Part shown: piece by piece, positions 1 through 7,400 of the stretch
How the letters are laid out: each line of letters begins with the position of its first letter
How positions within the stretch are numbered: the first letter of the stretch is position 1
From: Candidatus Omnitrophota bacterium
GTDB lineage: Bacteria > Omnitrophota > Gorgyraeia > Zapsychrales > Zapsychraceae
DNA length: 8,604 nucleotides
Assembly (NCBI GenBank): GCA_018399915.1
Contig: JAGYNW010000078.1
Span: forward strand, 1-8,604
Direction of reading: 5' to 3'
The notes under the pieces: model-generated
The model's database searches: none
Seen by the model: the letters and a program-made list of their open reading frames with translations, nothing else
What the model was told of the DNA's origin: nothing
Made by a program: the position numbers and the translations under genes

Positions 1-2
1 CC

Positions 3-983
3 CCTATTCAGCTTACGGAACAAAAGATTGAAACACCGGAAGACCTGAAAACATACCTGGAAAAACATAGCTATATTTGGCAAACCGCGCATGAATCCAA
101 AAAAGACAAACTCCTGGGCGTACTGGGTGTGCTTCAAAAATACCTGGTCGATTTCTTAAACAGACAATACCCTGGAATAGATATTAAAAGCATCAGCATA
201 GGCGGCAGCCTAGCGGAATTCTGGGCCAGCTATCCCGAGGAGGCCCGCATGCCTTTCGGTGAAGATATCGATGTTTATGTCGTGGCTGACCTCGAACAGG
301 CCGGCGCCCTGAAGATATCCCTGGATAAATTTTTTGAAGGACAGGCCCTTAGCGAAGACCTCGGAGATTTTGGTGTCTACGGTGTCAGGGAAATGGATGT
401 GTGGATCACCCGGGAGAATTCCGCCAATGTGGATTTCTACATGCTTTTCGGTTCCGGCGTTACGGTTTGGGGAAACCCTATCAATATCACATCCCAACAA
501 ACCGATCCTTTGACGGTCCTGGGACGGGTTGAACGCTTAATGGGCGTCAATGCCTGGGAAATGACCGGCCGGCTGGTCGTCGCCAACTGGCTGCTTAAAG
601 GCGTCGCGCAAAGACTGGGGCTCACGTATGAAGAATACAACAAAGACATTAATGCAAATAAAGCGGAGGCCCTGCAAGTTATCCAAGGCAATTATGAACG
701 CGTGCTCATCACTTTAGCTGAAGAAAAAGAAAAAACACCAACCCCGCCCACCGATGATTTCGCGATGGCTGCCGACATACAAAACACAAATGAAACCGTT
801 GGTGGTATTGACCTTAACACGGAGTTTATGGATCTGCGCATCAATTCAGAGGGACCGGCCTTAAGTATCCCTGTTGATCTTCAAAAGGTGGAATCTTTAA
901 ATATTGATGGGCTCACTCCCGTGATCTTTAATATCGCACCCACGACCAACCTGCCTCAACTTTTGGGCCTTCCTGCGCGGTAA
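3..983 (+). CDS. Nucleotidyltransferase-like protein with Omnitrophota-type C-terminal segment (5' truncated)
   Basis: The frame is open from the first full codon of the window and reads as a plausible protein with no in-frame ATG, so the start lies outside; 326 residues are visible. Numbering from the GTG at 129, residues 21-27 (SISIGGS) and 44-51 (GEDIDVYV) form the GS-x(n)-D-x-D signature of the nucleotidyltransferase fold. D102 in VDFYML is a good third carboxylate, followed by GSGVTVWG, like the small-residue turn after that position in kanamycin/MNT-type enzymes. A helical region follows (about 140-200), then a Pro/Thr-rich linker (202-210) and a 59-residue C-terminal segment (224-282) that is also found at the end of the protein encoded at 4470-8327. 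The domain probably transfers, or once transferred, a nucleotidyl group; the substrate is unknown. Whether the protein is exported cannot be judged because the N-terminus is missing. It converges with the minus-strand cluster that ends at 1027. Confidence 0.85.
   Translation, partial: PIQLTEQKIETPEDLKTYLEKHSYIWQTAHESKKDKLLGVLGVLQKYLVDFLNRQYPGIDIKSISIGGSLAEFWASYPEEARMPFGEDIDVYVVADLEQAGALKISLDKFFEGQALSEDLGDFGVYGVREMDVWITRENSANVDFYMLFGSGVTVWGNPINITSQQTDPLTVLGRVERLMGVNAWEMTGRLVVANWLLKGVAQRLGLTYEEYNKDINANKAEALQVIQGNYERVLITLAEEKEKTPTPPTDDFAMAADIQNTNETVGGIDLNTEFMDLRINSEGPALSIPVDLQKVESLNIDGLTPVIFNIAPTTNLPQLLGLPAR
798..974 (+). other. C-terminal shared 'VGGIDxNTE' segment, copy 1
   Basis: This codes for residues 224-282 (numbered from the GTG at 129) of the nucleotidyltransferase-like protein. 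It aligns without gaps over 59 residues to the end of the giant GT5 protein. I count 20 identities by eye, including V-G-G-I-D-x-N-T-E-x-M at the start and G-L-x-P-x-I, P and N-L further on. It is preceded by a Pro/Thr/Asp-rich linker containing DFAM. I recall similar ends (GGID-N ... NLP-LLGL) on many Omnitrophota proteins. The function is unknown; a sorting, anchoring or assembly role is a guess. Confidence 0.7.
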
Positions 984-1003
984 AAAACCTCGCGTTATTT
1001 AGC

Positions 1004-1029
1004 TGGCTCTCCCGGGCGGGAAAGAGCTA
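1004..1029. terminator. Imperfect hairpin between convergent genes
   Basis: GCTCT (1006-1010) pairs with AGAGC (1023-1027), and CCC (1011-1013) with GGG (1018-1020), leaving a two-A bulge and a GGGC loop. The hairpin sits in the 43-bp gap between convergent stops and overlaps the stop codon of the minus-strand ankyrin gene. There is no T-run directly after it on the plus strand. On the minus strand a TTTTTT run occurs only about 20 nt further on (982-987). It could be a weak bidirectional terminator. Confidence 0.3.
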
Positions 1030-1716
1030 TCCGTTCTGCAGCCGGTATTTGAAAAGCAAATATTGCAGGACTTCAACTTGGCCTTTATCCTTGGCAAGCT
1101 CAAAAGAATTTTTCCCTTGCGCGTCCTTAACAAAAGGATCTCCGCCTTTTTCAATCAATAATTTCACGATCGGCAACTGCCCGTAAGCAACAGCGCTTTG
1201 CAATGCCGTCCAGTTTTTCTTGCCTTTGGCTTCACCCGTCAATTGCTCATACGCCTCATCGATTTTAGCGCCATGGGCCAGGGCCATCCGCACGAAATCT
1301 TCCTCCCCCATCGCGCAGAATCCAATAAAAGGAGAAACTCCGAAGACGTTGGGAATATTCACATCGGCGCCATTGATAAGAAGGTACTTAACAATATCCC
1401 TATTATCATGTTCAACCGCTTTTATGATCGGAACATCGCCATAAGCAACTTGACCGTTCATATCCGCGCCCTTGGCCACCAGGATCTTCACAATATCCAG
1501 ATTTCCATAAGCTGCGGCATATGCCAGGGGCTTATTCACTTCATTGCTTTTTCTCGGCGGGTCCAGCTCAATTTTATATTCGCTTAAAATGCGCTTCACT
1601 TCAAGGACATTTTTTTCCTTGATGGCGCTGAATAAGTCTGCGGTAGGCTTGGGTAAGCTGAAGAAAATAACCGCGCCCCCGATCAAAATAATTAAAACAA
1701 TGATGACTTTTTTCAT
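1027..1716 (-). CDS. Membrane-anchored ankyrin-repeat protein
   Basis: The 229-residue protein begins with a Lys-Lys pair and a hydrophobic stretch (residues 4-20) that acts as a signal anchor or uncleaved signal peptide, so the repeats should lie outside the cytoplasm. After it come about five to six ankyrin repeats: a degenerate one at 24-50, then roughly 62-90 (PLAYAAAYGNLDIVKILVAK), 93-122 (DIVKYLLINGADVN), a divergent one at 127-155, 169-198 (TALQSAVAYGQLPIVKLLI) and a capping one at 201-226. Ankyrin repeats bind proteins; no enzymatic domain is visible and the partner is unknown. The start is an ATG with GAGAGG seven bases upstream. It is the last gene of the five-gene minus-strand cluster, 28 bp after the ABC ATPase gene, and so is probably co-transcribed with it. 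Confidence 0.9.
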   Translation of the reverse strand: MKKVIIVLIILIGGAVIFFSLPKPTADLFSAIKEKNVLEVKRILSEYKIELDPPRKSNEVNKPLAYAAAYGNLDIVKILVAKGADMNGQVAYGDVPIIKAVEHDNRDIVKYLLINGADVNIPNVFGVSPFIGFCAMGEEDFVRMALAHGAKIDEAYEQLTGEAKGKKNWTALQSAVAYGQLPIVKLLIEKGGDPFVKDAQGKNSFELAKDKGQVEVLQYLLFKYRLQNG

Positions 1717-1744
1717 TTGTCCGCCTCTCTTTAAATCCCTATAG

Positions 1745-2509
1745 CTAATTATTAAAAAATTTCAGTTTTTTGGCTTCAATATGAAAGATATCATTAAAAG
1801 CCTCCGCAATTAATACTTCCTCTCTTGGCCCACGAAGATAATTCTGGCCATCTTTAAAAAGCAATCCATGCGTGTACAAATCCGAAATATCCTCCAAATG
1901 ATGTGTGACCAGGATCACCGATAAACCCTTCCCCTGACCGGCCAAGCGTTCGATAAAATCATAGGCCTTTAGCCGGGCGCCAATATCCAGTTGTGAGAAA
2001 GGTTCATCCAGCAATAAAAGGCGCGGGGCATTAACGCTTGCCCTTGCCAGTATCACCTTAAACTGCTGGCCGGAAGATAAGCTCCCCCAAGACCGTTGCG
2101 CCAAATGGGCGCAATGAAAGAATTCCAGTTGCTCGGCCACTTTCTGTTGCAGCGGCAAAGGGATATCGCCCCAATAACCGACCGACCCGTCAACGCCGGA
2201 AGCTACGACCTTGCTGACAGGCATGGTATCGCGCATCCGTTTAAAAATCCAGGGCGAAACATATCCGATCTTTTTACGTAAATCCGGAATAAAAACTTTT
2301 CCCAACTGCGCGCCCAAAACCCGGATAAGACCTTTCTGAAACCGCACATACCCCATCAGGGCATCCAGCAAAGTCGTCTTGCCGCAACCATTGTTACCCA
2401 TGATAAACCAATGTTCCTGCGCCTTGACCTTCCAGGAGAAATCCACAAACACCTCTGTTTCCTGACGACTCAAATAAAGATGTTCTATGTCGATCACGTG
2501 ATCAGACAA
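1745..2509 (-). CDS. ABC transporter-type ATP-binding protein, ModF/YlmA-like (COG1119-like)
   Basis: This is a single nucleotide-binding domain of 254 residues. The Walker A is GNNGCGKT (38-45), the signature LSSGQQ (144-149), the Walker B LLLLDEP (164-170), the D-loop SQLD (172-175) and the switch histidine is in VTHH (201-204). Two positions depart from the classic ABC consensus: the Q-loop region reads IGYVSP (81-86) without the usual glutamine, and the signature has Ser in place of the first Gly of LSGGQ. As I recall, IGxVS and the following ASG-x(n)-G segment (103-111, ASGVDGSVG) resemble the soloist ModF/PhrA/YlmA ATPases rather than importer ATPases. There is no permease or binding-protein gene beside it, so transport is not assured. 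The start is TTG, chosen because AAGGGA lies seven bases upstream and the gap to the preceding stop is only 19 bp. A later GTG (codon 5) is the alternative. Confidence 0.9.
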   Translation of the reverse strand: MSDHVIDIEHLYLSRQETEVFVDFSWKVKAQEHWFIMGNNGCGKTTLLDALMGYVRFQKGLIRVLGAQLGKVFIPDLRKKIGYVSPWIFKRMRDTMPVSKVVASGVDGSVGYWGDIPLPLQQKVAEQLEFFHCAHLAQRSWGSLSSGQQFKVILARASVNAPRLLLLDEPFSQLDIGARLKAYDFIERLAGQGKGLSVILVTHHLEDISDLYTHGLLFKDGQNYLRGPREEVLIAEAFNDIFHIEAKKLKFFNN

Positions 2510-2515
2510 TACCTG

Positions 2516-2522
2516 TTCCCTT
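2516..2522 (-). promoter_or_regulatory. Ribosome binding site supporting a TTG start
   Basis: AAGGGAA on the minus strand lies about seven bases before the TTG at 2507-2509. The tandem AAGGGAAGGGAA just upstream gives purine-rich pairing to the anti-Shine-Dalgarno sequence and favours this TTG over the GTG four codons later. Confidence 0.5.
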
Positions 2523-2528
2523 CCCTTG

Positions 2529-3287
2529 CTACTTTCTGTTTTGCCTTTTTAAAAGATGTCGGTAAGACTTGGGCGCCACGAACAAAGAGATAAAACACCA
2601 GCCGGTCCATAAGATCAAGGCCCATTTGGATAAACCGTATAGCATATGCCAGAGTGGATTGTGCCGGGTAATGATCTCAAAATCCTCTACATAAATAACT
2701 TCACAGGCTGTTCCGCCGCCGTCACTCCGGGTAACACTGGTCTTGCGTTGAAATCCCTCATCATGGGAATAATTCGCGAGATAGCCTTTTAATGCCACCT
2801 GATCTCCGCGCCTGGCCCCTCTGATTTGTTTTATAACCGCCGGATCCTGTGCCAAGAGGTGATTATTGGAAAGTTGATAGCTCTTGAATTTCTGCCATGT
2901 CTGTCGGCTGCGGCTGGAAACATAACAGGTCCAGCTCCCGCTTTTATATTTTAATTCCCGGAAGTTGTCATCCCGCAGATTTTCTCCCCAGATAACGCAA
3001 ATATCCTTGATATTAAGGGAATCCTTCCATTGGCTATGATAGTAATCCAGTCGGCTGCTCAGTGTCTTCTCTGTCACGATTAGACCAAAGAGGCTATAGG
3101 CATAAAGAGGCTCGACTGTATAAGTTATGCCGCCTTTGGTTACCTCAAACGGTTCTTTTTCAGCCTCAACCTGAACAGGCTGCATGTAAAGTCGGTCATC
3201 AATGTCTTCACTATAAGGTAACCGCGTTCTGAGCGCGTTAAAAAGGGAGAAAAAAAACAACAGAATGACAAATACCTTGATTTTCAT
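2529..3287 (-). CDS. Membrane-anchored protein of unknown function with OB-fold-like motif
   Basis: The 252-residue protein has an N-terminal hydrophobic segment (4-17), a large extracytoplasmic region and a second membrane span near the C-terminus (about 217-237), followed by a basic tail (240-252). In the soluble part I see DICVIWG (95-101), SGSWTCY (116-122), RGDQVALKGYLANYS (160-174), RKTSVTRSDG (181-190) and TACEVIYV (193-200). The GDQVALKGYL stretch resembles a strand of an OB-fold, and I recall similar patterns (G-x-L-x-x-Y ... R-x-TS-x-TR-x-D ... GACE-x-IYV) in uncharacterised proteins of other bacteria. C97, C121 and C195 lie in conserved-looking contexts and might form disulfides or bind metal. 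No enzymatic function can be assigned. It sits 13 bp after the small secreted-protein gene and 19 bp before the ABC gene, consistent with one transcript; its own ribosome binding site is weak. Confidence 0.85.
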   Translation of the reverse strand: MKIKVFVILLFFFSLFNALRTRLPYSEDIDDRLYMQPVQVEAEKEPFEVTKGGITYTVEPLYAYSLFGLIVTEKTLSSRLDYYHSQWKDSLNIKDICVIWGENLRDDNFRELKYKSGSWTCYVSSRSRQTWQKFKSYQLSNNHLLAQDPAVIKQIRGARRGDQVALKGYLANYSHDEGFQRKTSVTRSDGGGTACEVIYVEDFEIITRHNPLWHMLYGLSKWALILWTGWCFISLFVAPKSYRHLLKRQNRK

Positions 3288-3300
3288 ATCTCTGAATCAG

Positions 3301-3723
3301 TTATTCCGAAAAGATCTTTTCCAGTATAGCGGAATAGTCTTCGATGACAGCCATCTCTTTTTCAGAAAGGCCTTGCCCCATCTGTCCCATCATATCCATC
3401 ATACCCGCAGGCATATCTGACTTCTGCATCTGCGCCCGTGCGTAGCCCATACTGACCTTCTGCAAAAAAACAGGAAATTCTTCAAAACTGATGTCATATT
3501 GAGCAAACAAGGCATCGATCTTTTCTTTATGAGCGGCTGCCTTCTTAAACGACGCCCCTTGCTCAGAAGCGACCTCCATTTCTTGCACTAAAGCCTTATA
3601 ATCGGGTAACAATTCAACAAAGACCTGCATGCTTTCTTTATTTACCGTAGTGAAATCTACGGCCCAGGCATTGATGGTCACTCCCAAAATCAAAAACACG
3701 ATGATCCATAATGTTTTTCGCAT
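3301..3723 (-). CDS. Small secreted protein with a methionine-rich segment
   Basis: I do not recognise this 140-residue protein. It has a clear signal peptide: Arg-Lys at 2-3, a hydrophobic core at 5-16 and a likely cleavage after NAWA (residue 21). The mature part of about 119 residues looks mostly helical, with an Ala/Lys-rich helix at 59-76. Between 99 and 116 it is unusually methionine-rich (MQKSDMPAGMMDMMGQM, eight Met in 17 residues). Such a stretch could be a flexible hydrophobic surface or a soft-metal site, but no His or Cys accompanies it, so metal binding is a guess. The ATG is preceded by AAGGAG at five bases. It is the second gene of the five-gene cluster, 34 bp after the scramblase-like gene. 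Confidence 0.8.
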   Translation of the reverse strand: MRKTLWIIVFLILGVTINAWAVDFTTVNKESMQVFVELLPDYKALVQEMEVASEQGASFKKAAAHKEKIDALFAQYDISFEEFPVFLQKVSMGYARAQMQKSDMPAGMMDMMGQMGQGLSEKEMAVIEDYSAILEKIFSE

Positions 3724-3757
3724 TATAACTCCTTCTGTTGGTTAATAACTCTCAGAA

Positions 3758-4360
3758 TTAATTTTTCCCCTTGTTCTCAAAATAGACAAAATCGATAAGA
3801 AAGACAGCCCCCATAAAAAGCGCCTTGAGCTTTATGTCCCATTCCGCAGGAAAGGCCACACAAAAATTATCGGCATCCGTGAACCCTTCTTTCATCAGTC
3901 CGCTCCATTTTTTGGTGATCTTTCCGTACTCAACCTCATTATTCTTAATATGAAATGTCCAGGGATGCAAGATAGGCCCGAACAGCTGATAAATCTCCCG
4001 GCCTGAACTGTCCATGACAACATAGATGCGCCGTAAAAAAGAAAACCGGCGCTTCAGACTGCCTAAAAGCTGTCCTTGGCCGTCAAAGATCTCGACTTCA
4101 TGAAAATAGAACCGGAACGGGCGTTTGACCCTGATGACAACGGCCCCCCCCTCTATCGAGACCGTTACAGTGAAAGGGCGTAATGCCCGAAGGAACCAGC
4201 GGGCTAAAAGCGATCCTGACTCTTCAACTGCGACATAAAGCCTGCGGCCGGTGGTATCGGTGATCTCGTATTTATTGATGGTCTCAAAACCAGAGAGAAT
4301 CTCCCCCCATTCTTTTTTCTGCCTGACAACAAAACTGTCCAGTGATGTTAAGCCTTCCAT
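3758..4360 (-). CDS. Phospholipid scramblase / LURP-one-related (Tubby-like fold) protein
   Basis: The 200-residue protein matches the bacterial scramblase-like family along its length. The N-terminus has FVVRQKKEWGEILSGFETINKYEI (split here as FVVRQKKEWGE, 10-20, and ILSGFETINKYEI, 21-33). RPF repeats occur at 61-63 and 80-82 (KRPFRF), followed by a beta-rich middle with G-x-LLG (95-100) and a C-terminal KITKKWSGLMKEGFTDAD (147-164). The last helix, KALFMGAVFLIDFVYFE (179-195), is hydrophobic and matches the buried or membrane-associating C-terminal helix of the family. Eukaryotic relatives were named for moving phospholipids between leaflets; the bacterial role is not established. No signal peptide is seen, so it is probably cytoplasmic or at the inner face of the membrane. 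The start has a strong AGGAGG five bases upstream. It is the first gene of the five-gene cluster. Confidence 0.9.
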   Translation of the reverse strand: MEGLTSLDSFVVRQKKEWGEILSGFETINKYEITDTTGRRLYVAVEESGSLLARWFLRALRPFTVTVSIEGGAVVIRVKRPFRFYFHEVEIFDGQGQLLGSLKRRFSFLRRIYVVMDSSGREIYQLFGPILHPWTFHIKNNEVEYGKITKKWSGLMKEGFTDADNFCVAFPAEWDIKLKALFMGAVFLIDFVYFENKGKN

Positions 4361-4393
4361 AATTCCCTCCTCTGTAGAATTCCATACAAGGGG

Positions 4394-4422
4394 TTAATGA
4401 TTTCCTAGTCATTTTATGTCAA
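4394..4422 (-). promoter_or_regulatory. Putative sigma70-like promoter of the five-gene cluster
   Basis: On the minus strand a perfect TTGACA (4417-4422) is followed after 17 bases by CATTAA (4394-4399), a poor -10 match. A short inverted repeat, AATGA (4396-4400) and TCATT (4409-4413), lies in the spacer and could bind a regulator. The strong -35 and the position 34 bp before the scramblase-like start favour a real promoter; the weak -10 is the reason for caution. Confidence 0.4.
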
Positions 4423-4456
4423 GACGCGTCATTTGGGTATGAAAAAATACGAAAAT

Positions 4457-4479
4457 TCCGGAAAAGGGTTTAGTCCGGA
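4457..4479 (-). terminator. Possible terminator of the giant GT5 gene
   Basis: TCCGGA (4474-4479) and TCCGGA (4457-4462) are mutually complementary and can form a 6-bp stem around an 11-nt loop that contains the TAA stop. On the minus strand it is followed by AATTTTCG and then a six-T run (4442-4447). The stem is short and overlaps the coding end, so termination may be partial and some transcripts may run into the next gene cluster. Confidence 0.35.
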
Positions 4480-7400
4480 TCAATTCCAGCGGAAATTTCG
4501 GGTGTGTCTAAATACGAAGATAAATTTATAACAGGACTAAATTCTATAATCTCCGGCAATAGACCCAGAAACGGCAAATTCTCCAAATCCCGGCCGGTAT
4601 AACGGGAGGGGAAGTCTAAATCCTGGCCTTCCAATTCCATTTGCATATACTCAGTATTGAAATCAATCCCTCCGACCTCCGAGCTGGAAACCATCGCTGA
4701 ATCTACTGAAGTGTCAAGGATCGAAGGTTCATCGATCTTTTGGGTATTCCTTATTTCGGCAATTTTCATTCTATCTTCAACATTATTTAATTTCACATCC
4801 TTAAAATCCCCTGTCCGAAATCGCGCCTCAACCAATGTCTTTTCATCAGGGTTTACCAACTCTTTCATCTCTTCGTATAATTGGAAATAACTATCAATCT
4901 TAGATGACCAATACGCCTCAATTTTCATAGCATTAGCAGAAATAACTGTTTCAAAATAATTTCTATCCTTTTCATACATATCCAGACCACGCAAAATAGC
5001 ACGATAAAACTGCCTTTCATTAACCGCTTTCCTGACCGTATCCACGTTAGTTATGGCCCATCCATTGGAGATGCCCTTGGCGACATCCCAAAATAATCTA
5101 TGCTTATCTTCCGGATTTTCTATATTTAAAACACCATCTTTTTGAAAAGCACGCCCGATGGCTTCAAAAAGATCAATATCGGATGCCTCAAATTTCCCCC
5201 GGGACACCTCAACTTTGGCTAACTCTTGATCAACCTCATAAATAAACTCCTGCCAATTCACATAAGACAATATACCCTTAACCTGAGGACTCTCCTGCTT
5301 TTCAGCAAAGGTCCTGGAAACACCCGCAAACCCGAAACCTGAAGGATGAGCTCCCCCCTCTTCGACCGTATCAGCCAAGCCTCCGGTCCAACGCACAAAC
5401 GGCACCGCCCCATACAACATACCTTTTAAATGGGATAACCCGCCCGGTTCAAAATCTGAAGGCGCGATACAGCCATCAGCCGCGGCCAATGCTAATCGCT
5501 CCAGATCACCGTTAAAAGGTCTATACACAAACCGAACCGTGCTTTGCGGATCCTGTGATACTTCTTGCGCGAGTGTGCGCATTTCTTGCTCATAGATACC
5601 ATCCCCTATCACGACAAAATCTATCCCGCGCCGTTCATGCTGAGCTCTCTGGATCTGGTATTTGATAATATCCAATTGCTTCTGACTCTGCAAACGGTTG
5701 GTTGAGACTAACAACATATTGTCAGAACCCTCGACCAGATACCCGGCACTGCCTTTTTTATAAGGATTATCCGCATCCCGGGCAAAAAGGGCCTGGAAAC
5801 TTTTTTTATTGATCCGTTTTCGGTCCCGGGTATTCAGATTATAATTAATAAACCCTGCATTCGCGTGTCTTTGTAATACTTTATCGGTTTCGGGATTCCA
5901 GGATTCCGACAAACCGTTCAGCAATCCGATAAAATATTCCGGATTCTGTGCCAACAAGCGGTCCACCAAAAAACCAAGGCTTGAAAAAGTACTCAATGTT
6001 TCCAGGACATACCGGGGGCTGACCGTCACAACCCGGTTCTCGGCACTCAACATTTTGGCCGGGATGGCTAACATATTGATTTGATTCCAGGCCTGAACCA
6101 GTTGACGGTATTCTACCGGAAGGCCCATCTCATCGACCCATCCCACATCAGCATATTGCCCCTGATAACTGATATTATGCAATAACATCACGTGCCCTAC
6201 ATCATCAAACGTTTCGGAATATTCTCCGCGCATCAAGGGGATCACAAGACCCGTATGATGATCATTGCTTTCAACGACATCAATTTTGACGCCCGCATTT
6301 TCCATAAGATGTTTTAACAACACCACCCCTCCCCGGGAAAGCAAAATGGATTCGTAAAATTCTGTTTCCGGGTCAGAATATAATCTTTGAAAAAATCTCT
6401 CATCATCAGAATTCAATCTGTAAACCTCAACCCCTTCTATGACAGCCCTGTCGGCTGTTATTTTAACCCGGCCTTTACGGTTGAAATTAAAGACATATTC
6501 AAAATTCTCTACCGTTTCCCATTCAAAACGGTCATATTTTTCTACAATGGAATCACTAACATTCGCTTTAAAATACGGAATTATTGAAATGGGCGCTTTC
6601 TCTGGGTCAGATTTCTCGGCAACTTCGGTATTCTTGCCATAAATCACATCGCCTTGCCCCCCGGCTTTTTGACCTAAAGGGCCTCCGAATTCCATAGAGA
6701 TCGTGGCGATCCGGCCGTTGAAAGGAGCAATGACGGTCACTTTACCATCATCCCCGGGGGCATTGACCCATTCTTTCTGACCGGTCTCTTCATTAATGTT
6801 AAAAAAAGTATAGGCGATAGAATGATTGCGGTTAACATTAATCGTTGTTCTTGCTTCAAAGATAGAGTGTCCTTGATCATCAATGGTCACCAATTCAATG
6901 GCACCATCATAGATCTGCCAAACTCCCCCCATATTGGTTACCAGGCGCAATGACTGCATGGTAACAGCGGGATTTTGCTCCGGGTCCACGGCTAAGCGAA
7001 AGACGGCTTCTGCCCCTGATTTGATAATTTGATTTTTATATGGAGGCGGAATTTGCGCATTGGTCAACATCGCCCTGTCGTCATCGTTACCAAGGACTTC
7101 CCGGGAGTCAACTTTCTGCTGAAATTTCAAATTAATCTTAGCTTCATAAAGCGCAGATATATCCGAATCGATCAATCCTCTCAATAAATTTGCTTTGGAG
7201 ACATCGCGGACTGTCATGGCCTCATCAGTATCCCGCCCAAGGTTAAGCCCCCCGGCAATATATCTGCGCGGAAAAATTTCCTGGTGGGATTCATCATAAT
7301 CTTCTTTAATAATATCGTAGGTCCCCTTTTTATAGGCATCGACATATTGGTGATAGATGTTTTCTTTACTTGCTAAGCCATCTTTGAGATCAATGCCTAT

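Noticed and set aside
129..131. GTG as the start of the left-hand gene
   Set aside because: The frame continues open and protein-like to the left edge, and there is no convincing ribosome binding site before this GTG, so the gene is truncated rather than starting here.
437..691. Minus-strand open frame opposite the nucleotidyltransferase-like gene
   Set aside because: It is antisense to a region with clear catalytic motifs and looks like a shadow frame.
1198..1587. Plus-strand open frame of 129 codons
   Set aside because: It lies wholly antisense to the ankyrin-repeat gene, whose repeats are clear, and its own product has no recognisable pattern.
2492..2503. GATCACGTGATC, a perfect 12-bp palindrome
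   Set aside because: It lies inside the first codons of the ABC ATPase gene (DHVID), away from any promoter signal; chance is the simpler explanation.
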